This document shows positions 27,518 to 35,332 of a stretch of DNA of 64,000 nt, piece after piece. The number at the start of each line of letters is the position of its first letter. Within the stretch, counting starts at the first letter, position 1. The stretch is from NCBI GenBank assembly GCA_013391385.1, contig JACBFI010000017.1:1-64000 (forward strand), written 5' to 3'. Under the pieces are notes generated by a model. The model was not told the DNA's origin and searched no databases. It was given only the letters and a program-made list of their open reading frames with translations. This DNA comes from Sediminibacterium sp. Gen4. GTDB taxonomy: Bacteria; Bacteroidota; Bacteroidia; Chitinophagales; Chitinophagaceae. The position numbers and the translations under genes are program-made.

Positions 27518-29608
27518 TTAAGCGGCAGTTTTTCTTTTTACAGAGGTTGACTTACGTAATTCTTCAGGAAGAACAGCTGCCGTTCTGCCACTGTCTTTTT
27601 TAGGAGTCTTAGCAGGATTCGGTTTCGTAGGTGCGCTTTCTGTTTCCATTTCTTCAGGAGCTTCTTGTACACCTGACGTATCCCTTGCTGCTTTTTTTGC
27701 AGCCGCCATTTGTTGTGCTTGCCTCAAAGAATCTCTTTTCGCCATTTGCCTTTTCATTTGAGGTGGAATGAGGTCCATTTTAGCCAACTGTTCAACTTTA
27801 GCTTTTCGATCATTGCCACTGATGGAATCTTTCAAATATTTTTCGATCAATAAGCTGGCAATAGGCGCAGCGGAAGTAGCACCATAACCCGCGTTCTCAC
27901 ACATCACCGCAATAGCGATGCGCGGATTTTCTCTCGGTGCAAATGCACCAAAGAAAGCGTGGTCTTTTAATTTTTCACCACGGTACGCATTCTCCACCGT
28001 ACCTGTCTTACCACACACACTGATACCCGGCACTTTTGCATAAAAACCGGTACCAAATTCCATTGTGCCCTGCATGCCTTCATGTACTTCCTCCCATACA
28101 TATTCAGGAATTTCTTTGGTCTTATGTCTAATCTTGAATTTATCTAACATACCAAACTGATCTCCCCCTTCAATAGAATCTATCAGGTGAGGTGTGTAGT
28201 ACCATCCTTTATTAGCAATGATGGCCATTACATTCGCAAGTTGGGTAAGGGTAGTGGTGATTTCACCCTGACCAATACTATTGGATATGATATTGCAGGA
28301 TTGCCAGTTTTTACCAAATATGCCATGATAATATTTAGGAGTGGGCATATTACCCATTTTCTCTGATGGTAAGTCAACCCCCAATCTTCTACCCAAACCA
28401 AAAGAATAAGCATATTGATTGAATGAACTCAATGCACTATCGCGGTTAGGATATTTACCATTTTCAAGAATACGTCTGTACGTAGCAGCAAAATAACTGT
28501 TACATGATTTTGAAATAGCCGGCTTCAAAGTAAAAGTGCCCTTAGCATGGCAACCCATAGGTCTGCCACATCCATGGTATGCACCACCGCAGCTTACGGT
28601 AAAATTATCATCAATAACACCTTCATTCATACCAATAATACCCACCATGGTTTTAAAGGTGGAGCCTGGAGAATAGAATGTGCCTACTGTTCTGTTCAAC
28701 AAAGGGAGTCGGGGGTCGAAGTATAACATATCGACCAAGTGTTTTTTTCGTTGATTGCCGGTGAGGTAGTTGGGATTGTAAGTTGGTGCACTCACCATAC
28801 ATAAGATACCACCAGTCTTGGGATCAATCGCAACAATACTGCCTACTTTATTCTGCATCAGTTTCTCACCCAGTTCTTGTAGCTCCACATCAATACTCGA
28901 GTATAAATTGTTTCCGGCAACTGCGGCTGTATCATAAGCCCCGTTCTCCCAGGAGCCTTGTAAACGACCTTTGTTATCGCGGATGTATCGTTTGATACCT
29001 CTTTGTCCCATCAACACTTTCTCATAAATGTTTTCCAATCCCGTACTACCAAAGTAGTCGCCCATTTCGTATCCTTCTCCTTTATGCCGACGTAAAAATC
29101 CGGTATCCACTTCCGCCATATAACCCAATACCGCAGCTCCTACATTATAAGGATAAGTGCGAACAGAACGTTCATTTAAAGAAAAGCCGGGGAAACGATA
29201 CATGTTTTCATTCAGCTTCGCGAACATCTCAGGAGTTAATAAAGCTTCAAAAACACTGGGTTTTACACTCGTGTTTTTGAAGATGAGGTCACGCATTCTC
29301 TTTTTGTAAGCAGCAGTATCTATATTCAATAATCTACAAAGCGTCATTGTATCGGTACCACGAGCTTCAGATGGAATGACAACCAAATCATAACTGATGG
29401 TATTTTCCAGAATCCCTCTTTTCTTTCGGTCGAAAATAATACCGCGATCGGGATAGATGACTTTCCGATAAAAGGCATTGTTGTCTGCAGCCAGTTTATA
29501 CTGACCGGAAAACAACTGCAGGTTGATCAATTGCCCCGTGATAGCAATGAAAACACCTGCAAAAATAAACTGTATCACACGGCTGCGACTCTGGTTGAAG
29601 ACAGGCAT
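27518..29608 (-). CDS. mrdA: Penicillin-binding protein 2 (elongasome transpeptidase)
   Basis: Class B PBP that cross-links peptidoglycan during elongation, 696 residues. One membrane anchor (about 10-30) is followed by the dimerisation domain (YPDRGIIFDRKKRGILENT) and the transpeptidase domain. The active-site motifs are Ser316-T-F-Lys319 in YSPGSTFKTM, SCN in ISKSCNSYFA, and Lys534-T-G in CGKTGTVENA. After the catalytic domain comes a Lys/Ala/Pro/Glu-rich tail (about 605-696) with no clear fold, which is longer than in Proteobacteria. Confidence 0.96.
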   Translation of the reverse strand: MPVFNQSRSRVIQFIFAGVFIAITGQLINLQLFSGQYKLAADNNAFYRKVIYPDRGIIFDRKKRGILENTISYDLVVIPSEARGTDTMTLCRLLNIDTAAYKKRMRDLIFKNTSVKPSVFEALLTPEMFAKLNENMYRFPGFSLNERSVRTYPYNVGAAVLGYMAEVDTGFLRRHKGEGYEMGDYFGSTGLENIYEKVLMGQRGIKRYIRDNKGRLQGSWENGAYDTAAVAGNNLYSSIDVELQELGEKLMQNKVGSIVAIDPKTGGILCMVSAPTYNPNYLTGNQRKKHLVDMLYFDPRLPLLNRTVGTFYSPGSTFKTMVGIIGMNEGVIDDNFTVSCGGAYHGCGRPMGCHAKGTFTLKPAISKSCNSYFAATYRRILENGKYPNRDSALSSFNQYAYSFGLGRRLGVDLPSEKMGNMPTPKYYHGIFGKNWQSCNIISNSIGQGEITTTLTQLANVMAIIANKGWYYTPHLIDSIEGGDQFGMLDKFKIRHKTKEIPEYVWEEVHEGMQGTMEFGTGFYAKVPGISVCGKTGTVENAYRGEKLKDHAFFGAFAPRENPRIAIAVMCENAGYGATSAAPIASLLIEKYLKDSISGNDRKAKVEQLAKMDLIPPQMKRQMAKRDSLRQAQQMAAAKKAARDTSGVQEAPEEMETESAPTKPNPAKTPKKDSGRTAAVLPEELRKSTSVKRKTAA

Positions 29609-29705
29609 AGATCTTGGGACTAAACTTAAAAGTGAAGTGTATTACAAATTTGATGCTTTGTAATGGATCAAACGAAAAAAATTTTGCAAAAGTGTGAAGA
29701 AGTCA

Positions 29706-29772
29706 AAATCAAAAATAAAAAGTCAAAATTCAAAAGGGAAAGTTTTGAATTTTGACTTTTTACTTTTGATTT
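29706..29772. repeat. Palindromic repeat, family C (GTCAAAATTCAAAA type), inside the mre-mrd cluster
   Basis: Arms of 30 bases (29706-29735 and 29743-29772) pair with one mismatch around a 7-base loop. The arm ends exactly next to the mreD stop codon at 29773. On the minus strand this is a long A/T-rich hairpin 98 bases before mrdA, and it may attenuate or process the mreBCD-mrdA-rodA message. Confidence 0.8.
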
Positions 29773-30306
29773 CTAAGCGGCATTCGTTCTATACTTGCCT
29801 TTTCGCAGGAACAGCAGTTCGGCGAGGAAGATCATGAGTAAGCTGATGGCTGTGGTGCCCAATACTTTTCCTAAAAAATAGAGGAAGTCTCCAAATTGGA
29901 GCCATTCTATCAGTACAAGATAGAAATGATGGATAAAAGTAAGTAAACCTACATAGAGGCTATACGGAGCCCAACCCATACTCTTACTGCCCGGCTCGCT
30001 GTAGCTCTGTTCAATGGTTTCTTGGGGCAGTAATATGCTCAGAATAAATGGGCGAATAAATGCAATCAGTACACAAGGTGCGGCATGCAGCCCCAATGTT
30101 CCGGTAAAAGAATCGAGCGTGATACCAAAAATAAATGCAATGACCATTAGTAACACGCGGTTCATGTTAAAAGGCAACCAGAGTATATACAGGAAGTAAA
30201 CATAAGGAACAATGAACCGATGCAGGGGTGGAACCTCATTGAGGATGAATACCTGTAAAAAGATGAACAGGATAAATCGAACAATATTTTTTACAAGACT
30301 ACTCAT
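29773..30306 (-). CDS. mreD: Rod shape-determining protein MreD
   Basis: Integral membrane component of the elongasome, 177 residues, with five to six hydrophobic helices. MreD is poorly conserved, so the call rests on length, topology and place: it overlaps mreC by 4 bases (ATGA) and lies between mreC and mrdA as in other bacteria. GITLDSFTGTLGLHAAPCVL is the most family-like segment. Confidence 0.9.
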   Translation of the reverse strand: MSSLVKNIVRFILFIFLQVFILNEVPPLHRFIVPYVYFLYILWLPFNMNRVLLMVIAFIFGITLDSFTGTLGLHAAPCVLIAFIRPFILSILLPQETIEQSYSEPGSKSMGWAPYSLYVGLLTFIHHFYLVLIEWLQFGDFLYFLGKVLGTTAISLLMIFLAELLFLRKGKYRTNAA

Positions 30307-31154
30307 TGGTTGGTCAATGGGGTATTTTCAATTTGTACCTGTTCAGCAAAACGAACATTTTCTACCAAGTAAACATATTGAATACTAAAGAAATTGGTGG
30401 CTGTTTTGATTTTCAGCGTATAAAAATTGCTGGACGGGTCTGCTACAATGGAGGCTACTGTTCCCACCATCAAATTAGAGGGGAAGTTCGCAGAATAATT
30501 GCTGGTAACAACGGTATCGCCCTTCACTACTTTTGCACTTTTAGAAACATTGCGTAGGGTTAGGATAGAAGGATCACTGCCATCCCATTCAATGCTACCA
30601 GCATTATTGTCTTTTTTGAGCATGGCACTTACACGGCTATTGCGGTGAAGTAAGCTCATAACTTTGCTGATATTAGCACTGGTTTCTACTACTACTCCAA
30701 CGATTCCCTCAGGTCCAATAACGGCCATACCTTTTTTAACACCTTGATTACTGCCTCTTTCCAGGGTTAGGAAATTTGTTTGCAGTGTGACGGTATTACC
30801 GATGACTTTGGCAGGAAGCCAGGTGAACTTACGATAACGACCGGTTGAATCGCGGTATGTAGTATCTGTATATTTGATGGTGGTGCTATCCGGAGCAATC
30901 TGATTGCTGACCAAGAGATTTCTCAGTCGGTTGTTCTCTTCTGCTAATTGACGATTGGTTTCTGCCAAACTAAAATAACTGCGCAGATTACTATATCGCT
31001 CATTGATTTTTCCGGTCAATTCACTGGTTGCATCAGAAAAGAATGCCTCATGCGTTTTGCTGGAACGGGTTAATAAAACGATGGCAAATACCTGAAGCAG
31101 TAAAAAGCTCAGGAAAGTGAAATAACGCCGTATGAACAGAAATATATTCTTCAA
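30303..31154 (-). CDS. mreC: Rod shape-determining protein MreC
   Basis: Bitopic periplasmic scaffold that links MreB to the wall synthases, 283 residues. It has a short cytoplasmic start, one membrane helix (about 12-30), a coiled coil (about 60-95), and the beta-rich MreC core (GPEGIVGVVVETSANISKVM, VVTSNYSANFPSNLMVGTV). The start is a TTG (MKNIFLFIRRYFTFL), which matches the usual N terminus in the phylum; no in-frame ATG lies upstream. Overlaps mreD by 4 bases. Confidence 0.95.
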   Translation of the reverse strand: MKNIFLFIRRYFTFLSFLLLQVFAIVLLTRSSKTHEAFFSDATSELTGKINERYSNLRSYFSLAETNRQLAEENNRLRNLLVSNQIAPDSTTIKYTDTTYRDSTGRYRKFTWLPAKVIGNTVTLQTNFLTLERGSNQGVKKGMAVIGPEGIVGVVVETSANISKVMSLLHRNSRVSAMLKKDNNAGSIEWDGSDPSILTLRNVSKSAKVVKGDTVVTSNYSANFPSNLMVGTVASIVADPSSNFYTLKIKTATNFFSIQYVYLVENVRFAEQVQIENTPLTNQ

Positions 31155-31209
31155 CGCAAACTTTGATTAGGACATTCAAAATGATCGGATACGGTCACCG
31201 GTTTCGGTG

Positions 31210-32235
31210 TTATCTCATAATGAATGGAAAACGCTGATAGTTTTTCAGTGCCAGTCCGGTTCCACGTACCACACTCTTCAAAGGATCATCCGCTACATGA
31301 ACCGGTAATTTGATCTTAGCACTCAAACGCTTATCCAGTCCACGTAACAAAGCGCCACCGCCGGTGAGGTATAAACCTCTGCGGTAAATATCAGCAGCAA
31401 GCTCTGGTGGGGTTGTTTCCAATGCTTTTAGAATCGCTTCTTCAATTTTGAAAATACTTTTATCCAATGCTTCAGCAATTTCCTGATAGCTGACCATGAT
31501 CTGTTTAGGGATACCTGTTACTAGGTCGCGACCATTCACTGGCATATCATCCGGTGGATTATCCAGGTCTTTCATGGCAGCACCTACATTGATTTTGATC
31601 TGTTCAGCGGTACGCTCACCGATCAACAGGCTATGATAACGACGGAGGGCTTCCATGATATCTGCAGTAAATTCATCGCCTGCAACACGGATACTCTGGT
31701 CGCACACAATACCTGCCAGGGCAATCACCGTAATACCGGTGGTACCCCCTCCAATATCAATGATCATGTTTCCTACCGGCTCTTCTACATCAATACCAAT
31801 ACCCAGCGCAGCAGCCATGGGTTCATGGATCATATATACTTCTTTGGCTCCCGCTTGCTCGGCACTATCGCGAACGGCACGTTTTTCTACCTCGGTAATG
31901 GAAGAAGGGATACAGATCACCATTCTCCAACTGGGTGGGAAAAGGGGCTTTTTGGGGTAGATCATCTTGATCAACTCCCTGATCATCAGCTCGGCTGCGT
32001 TAAAGTCGGCAATTACACCGTCTTTCAGCGGACGAACCGTACGAATACTTTCATGGGTTTTCTCGTGCATCATGAGGGCTTTCTTGCCTACGGCAAGTAC
32101 TTCCTTCATATTGTTACGGTTCAGGGCCACGATCGATGGCTCATTTACCACTACTTCATCATTATGGATAATGAGGGTATTGGCGGTACCCAGATCCATG
32201 GCTATTTCCTGCGTAAAAAAGTTGAATAATCCCAT
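31210..32235 (-). CDS. mreB: Rod shape-determining protein MreB (bacterial actin)
   Basis: Actin-like ATPase that forms membrane-bound filaments and guides elongation, 341 residues. Phosphate and nucleotide-binding motifs are visible: IAMDLGTANTLI near the N terminus, MIIDIGGGTTGITVIAL near residue 160, and YLTGGGALLRGLDKRL near residue 290. The N terminus MGLFNFFTQEIAM carries a hydrophobic patch suited to membrane contact. First gene of the mreBCD-mrdA-rodA cluster; the promoter should lie in 32236-32333, before the family D repeat. Confidence 0.97.
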   Translation of the reverse strand: MGLFNFFTQEIAMDLGTANTLIIHNDEVVVNEPSIVALNRNNMKEVLAVGKKALMMHEKTHESIRTVRPLKDGVIADFNAAELMIRELIKMIYPKKPLFPPSWRMVICIPSSITEVEKRAVRDSAEQAGAKEVYMIHEPMAAALGIGIDVEEPVGNMIIDIGGGTTGITVIALAGIVCDQSIRVAGDEFTADIMEALRRYHSLLIGERTAEQIKINVGAAMKDLDNPPDDMPVNGRDLVTGIPKQIMVSYQEIAEALDKSIFKIEEAILKALETTPPELAADIYRRGLYLTGGGALLRGLDKRLSAKIKLPVHVADDPLKSVVRGTGLALKNYQRFPFIMR

Positions 32236-32333
32236 TGTATAGAAAAAGTTCTTATTTGTTCGTCAATGATTGCAAAGGTGGATGAAATTACTTGAAATAA
32301 CAAAGCCTAAAATACTGATTTTTCCTGAGGTTA

Positions 32334-32435
32334 GAGGCGAAAGGTGAAAGGTGAAAAGTGAAACGATTTTTTTGATGTTTTATCGGCTGATGTATAAACT
32401 TTCACTTTTCACTTTTGCCTTTTCACTTTTCATCA
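32334..32435. repeat. Palindromic repeat, family D (GGTGAAAAGTGAAA type), overlapping the purD stop
   Basis: The left arm (32334-32363) is made of tandem variants of GGTGAAA; the right arm (about 32399-32430) is its imperfect complement. A 27-base stretch (32340-32366) is identical to 45196-45222. The last codons and TGA stop of purD (32423-32437, minus) lie inside the right arm, so the repeat text forms the end of the gene. Confidence 0.78.
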
Positions 32436-33712
32436 AACTCAAACCCAATATCCCTCCGAAAATACATTCCTTCAAACGATATTTCTTTCAATTTATTTTT
32501 TGATTTGTTCACTGCATCTGTAATATTATTTCCGTACGCGGTTACTGCTAAAACCCTGCCACCATTTGTTAAGACATTGTTTTCGTTTTGTTTTGTACCT
32601 GCATGAAAAACGATCACATCTTTTGATACTGTAGCGTTTTCTAATCCGTGAATGATTTTATTCTTTTCATAATCGCCCGGATAACCACCACTTACTGCCA
32701 TCACTGTTGCACAGTATCTTTCATCATAAGCAATGTTTGCATCTGCGAGTGTGCCATTATCCATTGCAGCAAATAAGGCAACCAGATCTGTTTGTAAACG
32801 CGGCATTACCACTTCTGTTTCCGGATCACCCATTCTGCAATTGTATTCAATCACAAAAGGTTCACCATTTACATTCATCAGTCCGAAGAAAATAAAACCA
32901 TGGTAGATGAGTTCTTCTTGTTCCAATCCCTTTACCGTTGGTGCAATAATGCGTTCTTCTACTTTACGCATAAACACATCATCCATAAATGGTACAGGGC
33001 TTACACAGCCCATGCCACCTGTGTTTAAGCCGGTATCACCTTCACCAATTCTTTTATAATCTTTCGCATGACCAATGATCTGGTAATCTGATCCATTGGT
33101 TAAAACGAATACACTTACTTCAATGCCTTTTAAGAATTCTTCAATCACAACTTTGCTACTTGCATCACCAAATTGTTTATGAAGAATCATTTCTTCAAAT
33201 GTTTGCAATGCTTCTTCATGTGTTGATGCAATTACAACACCTTTGCCGGCAGCAAGTCCATCTGCTTTTAGTACAACAGGTAAACTATGAGCGGAAATGT
33301 ATTTTTTCCCTGCTTCAAAATTGTCTGCAGTAAACTCAGCATATCCTGCAGTTGGTATCTGGTGACGCTGCATGAATTTTTTACTGAATGCTTTACTGCC
33401 TTCTAATTGTGCAGCTTTTGCAGAAGGTCCTACTACCACAATTCTTTGTAGAGCAGGGTCTTTTTCAAAAAAATCATACACACCTTTCACCAAGGGTTCT
33501 TCCGGTCCTACCACCAGCATATCGATTTTGTTTTCAATACAAGCTTGTTTGATGGCTTCGAAATCTGTGACAGCTATCGATAAATTGGTGCCAAACTGAG
33601 AGGTACCGGCATTTCCGGGTGCAATAAAAAGGGCATCACAATGATGGCTCTGCGACATTTTCCATGCCAGTGCATGTTCTCTTCCACCGGCTCCTAAGAG
33701 TAAAATATTCAT
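32423..33712 (-). CDS. purD: Phosphoribosylamine-glycine ligase
   Basis: GAR synthetase, second step of de novo purine synthesis. It has 429 residues, the usual length. The ATG at 33712 gives MNILLLGAGGREHALAW, the hallmark N terminus; the frame runs on to 33784 but would cross a terminator hairpin. ATP-grasp features follow: SKAFSKKFMQRHQIPTAGYA, PVVLKADGLAAGKGVVIAST, and FVIEYNCRMGDPETEVVMPR. Its final residues (FDEK) are coded by repeat-like sequence. Confidence 0.97.
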   Translation of the reverse strand: MNILLLGAGGREHALAWKMSQSHHCDALFIAPGNAGTSQFGTNLSIAVTDFEAIKQACIENKIDMLVVGPEEPLVKGVYDFFEKDPALQRIVVVGPSAKAAQLEGSKAFSKKFMQRHQIPTAGYAEFTADNFEAGKKYISAHSLPVVLKADGLAAGKGVVIASTHEEALQTFEEMILHKQFGDASSKVVIEEFLKGIEVSVFVLTNGSDYQIIGHAKDYKRIGEGDTGLNTGGMGCVSPVPFMDDVFMRKVEERIIAPTVKGLEQEELIYHGFIFFGLMNVNGEPFVIEYNCRMGDPETEVVMPRLQTDLVALFAAMDNGTLADANIAYDERYCATVMAVSGGYPGDYEKNKIIHGLENATVSKDVIVFHAGTKQNENNVLTNGGRVLAVTAYGNNITDAVNKSKNKLKEISFEGMYFRRDIGFEFDEK

Positions 33713-33752
33713 AATGATTGCTTGGAGTGGCGAAAGTAAGTTGCCTGAAACG

Positions 33753-33781
33753 AAAAAGAGCAACCTTGGGCTGCTCTTTTT
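33753..33781 (-). terminator. Terminator after the POT transporter gene
   Basis: Arms AAAAAGAGCA (33753-33762) and TGCTCTTTTT (33772-33781) with a 9-base loop give a hairpin plus T run on the minus strand, 26 bases after the POT stop and 41 bases before the purD start. Confidence 0.8.
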
Positions 33782-33807
33782 CATGATGTATACAAGTTGT
33801 TGAATCC

Positions 33808-35238
33808 TTATTCGGCCGATTCCACATAGCTTTTCTCAGGAAGTCTTTTGGCCATCAATAAATACAATACAAAAAAGGCAGCCAGGATACCGATGAATAA
33901 CCAGAAATAACTAGCTCCGGTAAACTTTGAGAAGAAACCGCCATCTGCGATACTGCCATTCACCAGACTTACAAACAGGTTTCCGGCTGAAATGCCCAAT
34001 AAATAAAGGGCAGACATGGTACTCTTCATTGATTTGGGTGATTGTGTGTAAGCGTATTCCAGACAAGTAATTGATACTAATATTTCAGCTACCGCCAAAA
34101 TAAAGTAAGCCAGCACCTGCCACCAAACGGTTGGCTTTCCTCCTGCATCAATTCCTTCTTGGATAAGGGCGATGATGACAAAAGAAACACCTGTTAAAAA
34201 TAAACCTGCACCAATCTTTCGAAGCGGAGTTACTTTGATGCCCATTTTTTCTACCAAGGGAAATATCACATAAGTACAAACAGGGATCATACTCACCAAA
34301 AACAATGGATTGAAGGTTTGAATCTGCTCCGGTAACAATTCATAACCGAATAAATGTCTGTCGAGCTTGGTAGCCTGTAATACCCATTCAGAAAGGTTTT
34401 GGTCCCATAGTGCCCAGAAAATGGGAGTGAAGGCAAATACCATGAGGATACGATATACGGCTTGTACACCATCAATGGCTTCTGCTGAATATTTTTTACC
34501 TACTGCTTCCCAAACTGTTTGTCCGTTTCTGTTGCTCAACAATTGTTTGATAGCATAGGCAGAAATGCCCATAAAATTTTCTTTTTTAATACCGGTAGGG
34601 GGTACGCGAACATATTTTTTTCTGCCTAACCAGAAAATGATGGTGGCCAAACACATTAAAACTCCCGGAATACCAAAAGCGAGTTCAGGACCATATTTAT
34701 TATAAATGATAGGTATTAGTAGTGTTGATAATACAGAGCCTGTATTGATACTGAAATAAAACCAGCCATACACTTTTGACATAAGGTGTTGGTTCGAAGT
34801 ATCAAATTGGTCGCCCACATTGGCTGACACACAGGATTTGATTCCACCTGCCGCTACTGCAATCACGATCAATCCCACCGTAAACATGGAAAGATTACCC
34901 GTAGACAATGCCAATACTACATTACCTATTGCATATAAAATGGAGACATACAAAATGACTTTGTATTTACCGAAGAACCAATCGGCCAGAATACCACCCA
35001 CCAATGGCATGAAATAAGCGAAAGTAACGAAGAGGTGTACCAACTCATTCGCGCGGGCTTCCGCCATATTTTGTAAAGCAGGATTGGCGGCCGGATTGAA
35101 GAACTGAGCTACCAGAAAAGTACTCATGATGGAACGGATACCATAAAAACTAAAACGTTCTGCTGCCTCATTACCGATGATATAAGGCACCGATTTGGGC
35201 ATTTTCCCTTTCTTTGAATCGTTTTGTATATCGGACAT
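33808..35238 (-). CDS. POT/PTR2 family proton-coupled peptide transporter
   Basis: Di-/tripeptide:H+ symporter of the major facilitator superfamily, 476 residues with about twelve to fourteen helices. Family signs are the N-terminal NEAAERFSFYGIRSIMSTFL (the ExxER-type motif), a FVTFAYFMPLVGGILADWFF helix 2, the GGIKSCVSANVGDQFD segment after helix 4, and YFSINTGSVLSTLLIP. The tail helices include SITCLEYAYTQSPKSMKSTM. It is transcribed divergently from the OPT transporter, so two peptide-import routes share one promoter region. Confidence 0.93.
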   Translation of the reverse strand: MSDIQNDSKKGKMPKSVPYIIGNEAAERFSFYGIRSIMSTFLVAQFFNPAANPALQNMAEARANELVHLFVTFAYFMPLVGGILADWFFGKYKVILYVSILYAIGNVVLALSTGNLSMFTVGLIVIAVAAGGIKSCVSANVGDQFDTSNQHLMSKVYGWFYFSINTGSVLSTLLIPIIYNKYGPELAFGIPGVLMCLATIIFWLGRKKYVRVPPTGIKKENFMGISAYAIKQLLSNRNGQTVWEAVGKKYSAEAIDGVQAVYRILMVFAFTPIFWALWDQNLSEWVLQATKLDRHLFGYELLPEQIQTFNPLFLVSMIPVCTYVIFPLVEKMGIKVTPLRKIGAGLFLTGVSFVIIALIQEGIDAGGKPTVWWQVLAYFILAVAEILVSITCLEYAYTQSPKSMKSTMSALYLLGISAGNLFVSLVNGSIADGGFFSKFTGASYFWLFIGILAAFFVLYLLMAKRLPEKSYVESAE

Positions 35239-35332
35239 AAATCGTATTTTGAAATTTAAAAGTATCGGAAACTATCGGTAAAGATTCATGTGTTTACCGA
35301 AAAAATTGCTTGCTTCATCTAAAAACCAACTC

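Noticed and set aside
31633-32229. 198-codon plus-strand frame opposite mreB
   Set aside because: Shadow of mreB codons; no protein features of its own.
32334-32363. Tandem GGTGAAA units as a CRISPR or tandem-repeat array
   Set aside because: Units are 6-8 bases with no spacers and no cas genes; the stretch is one arm of a palindrome.
33713-33784. Longer N terminus for purD
   Set aside because: It would run through the POT terminator hairpin; MNILLLGAGGREHALAW at 33712 is the classic PurD start.
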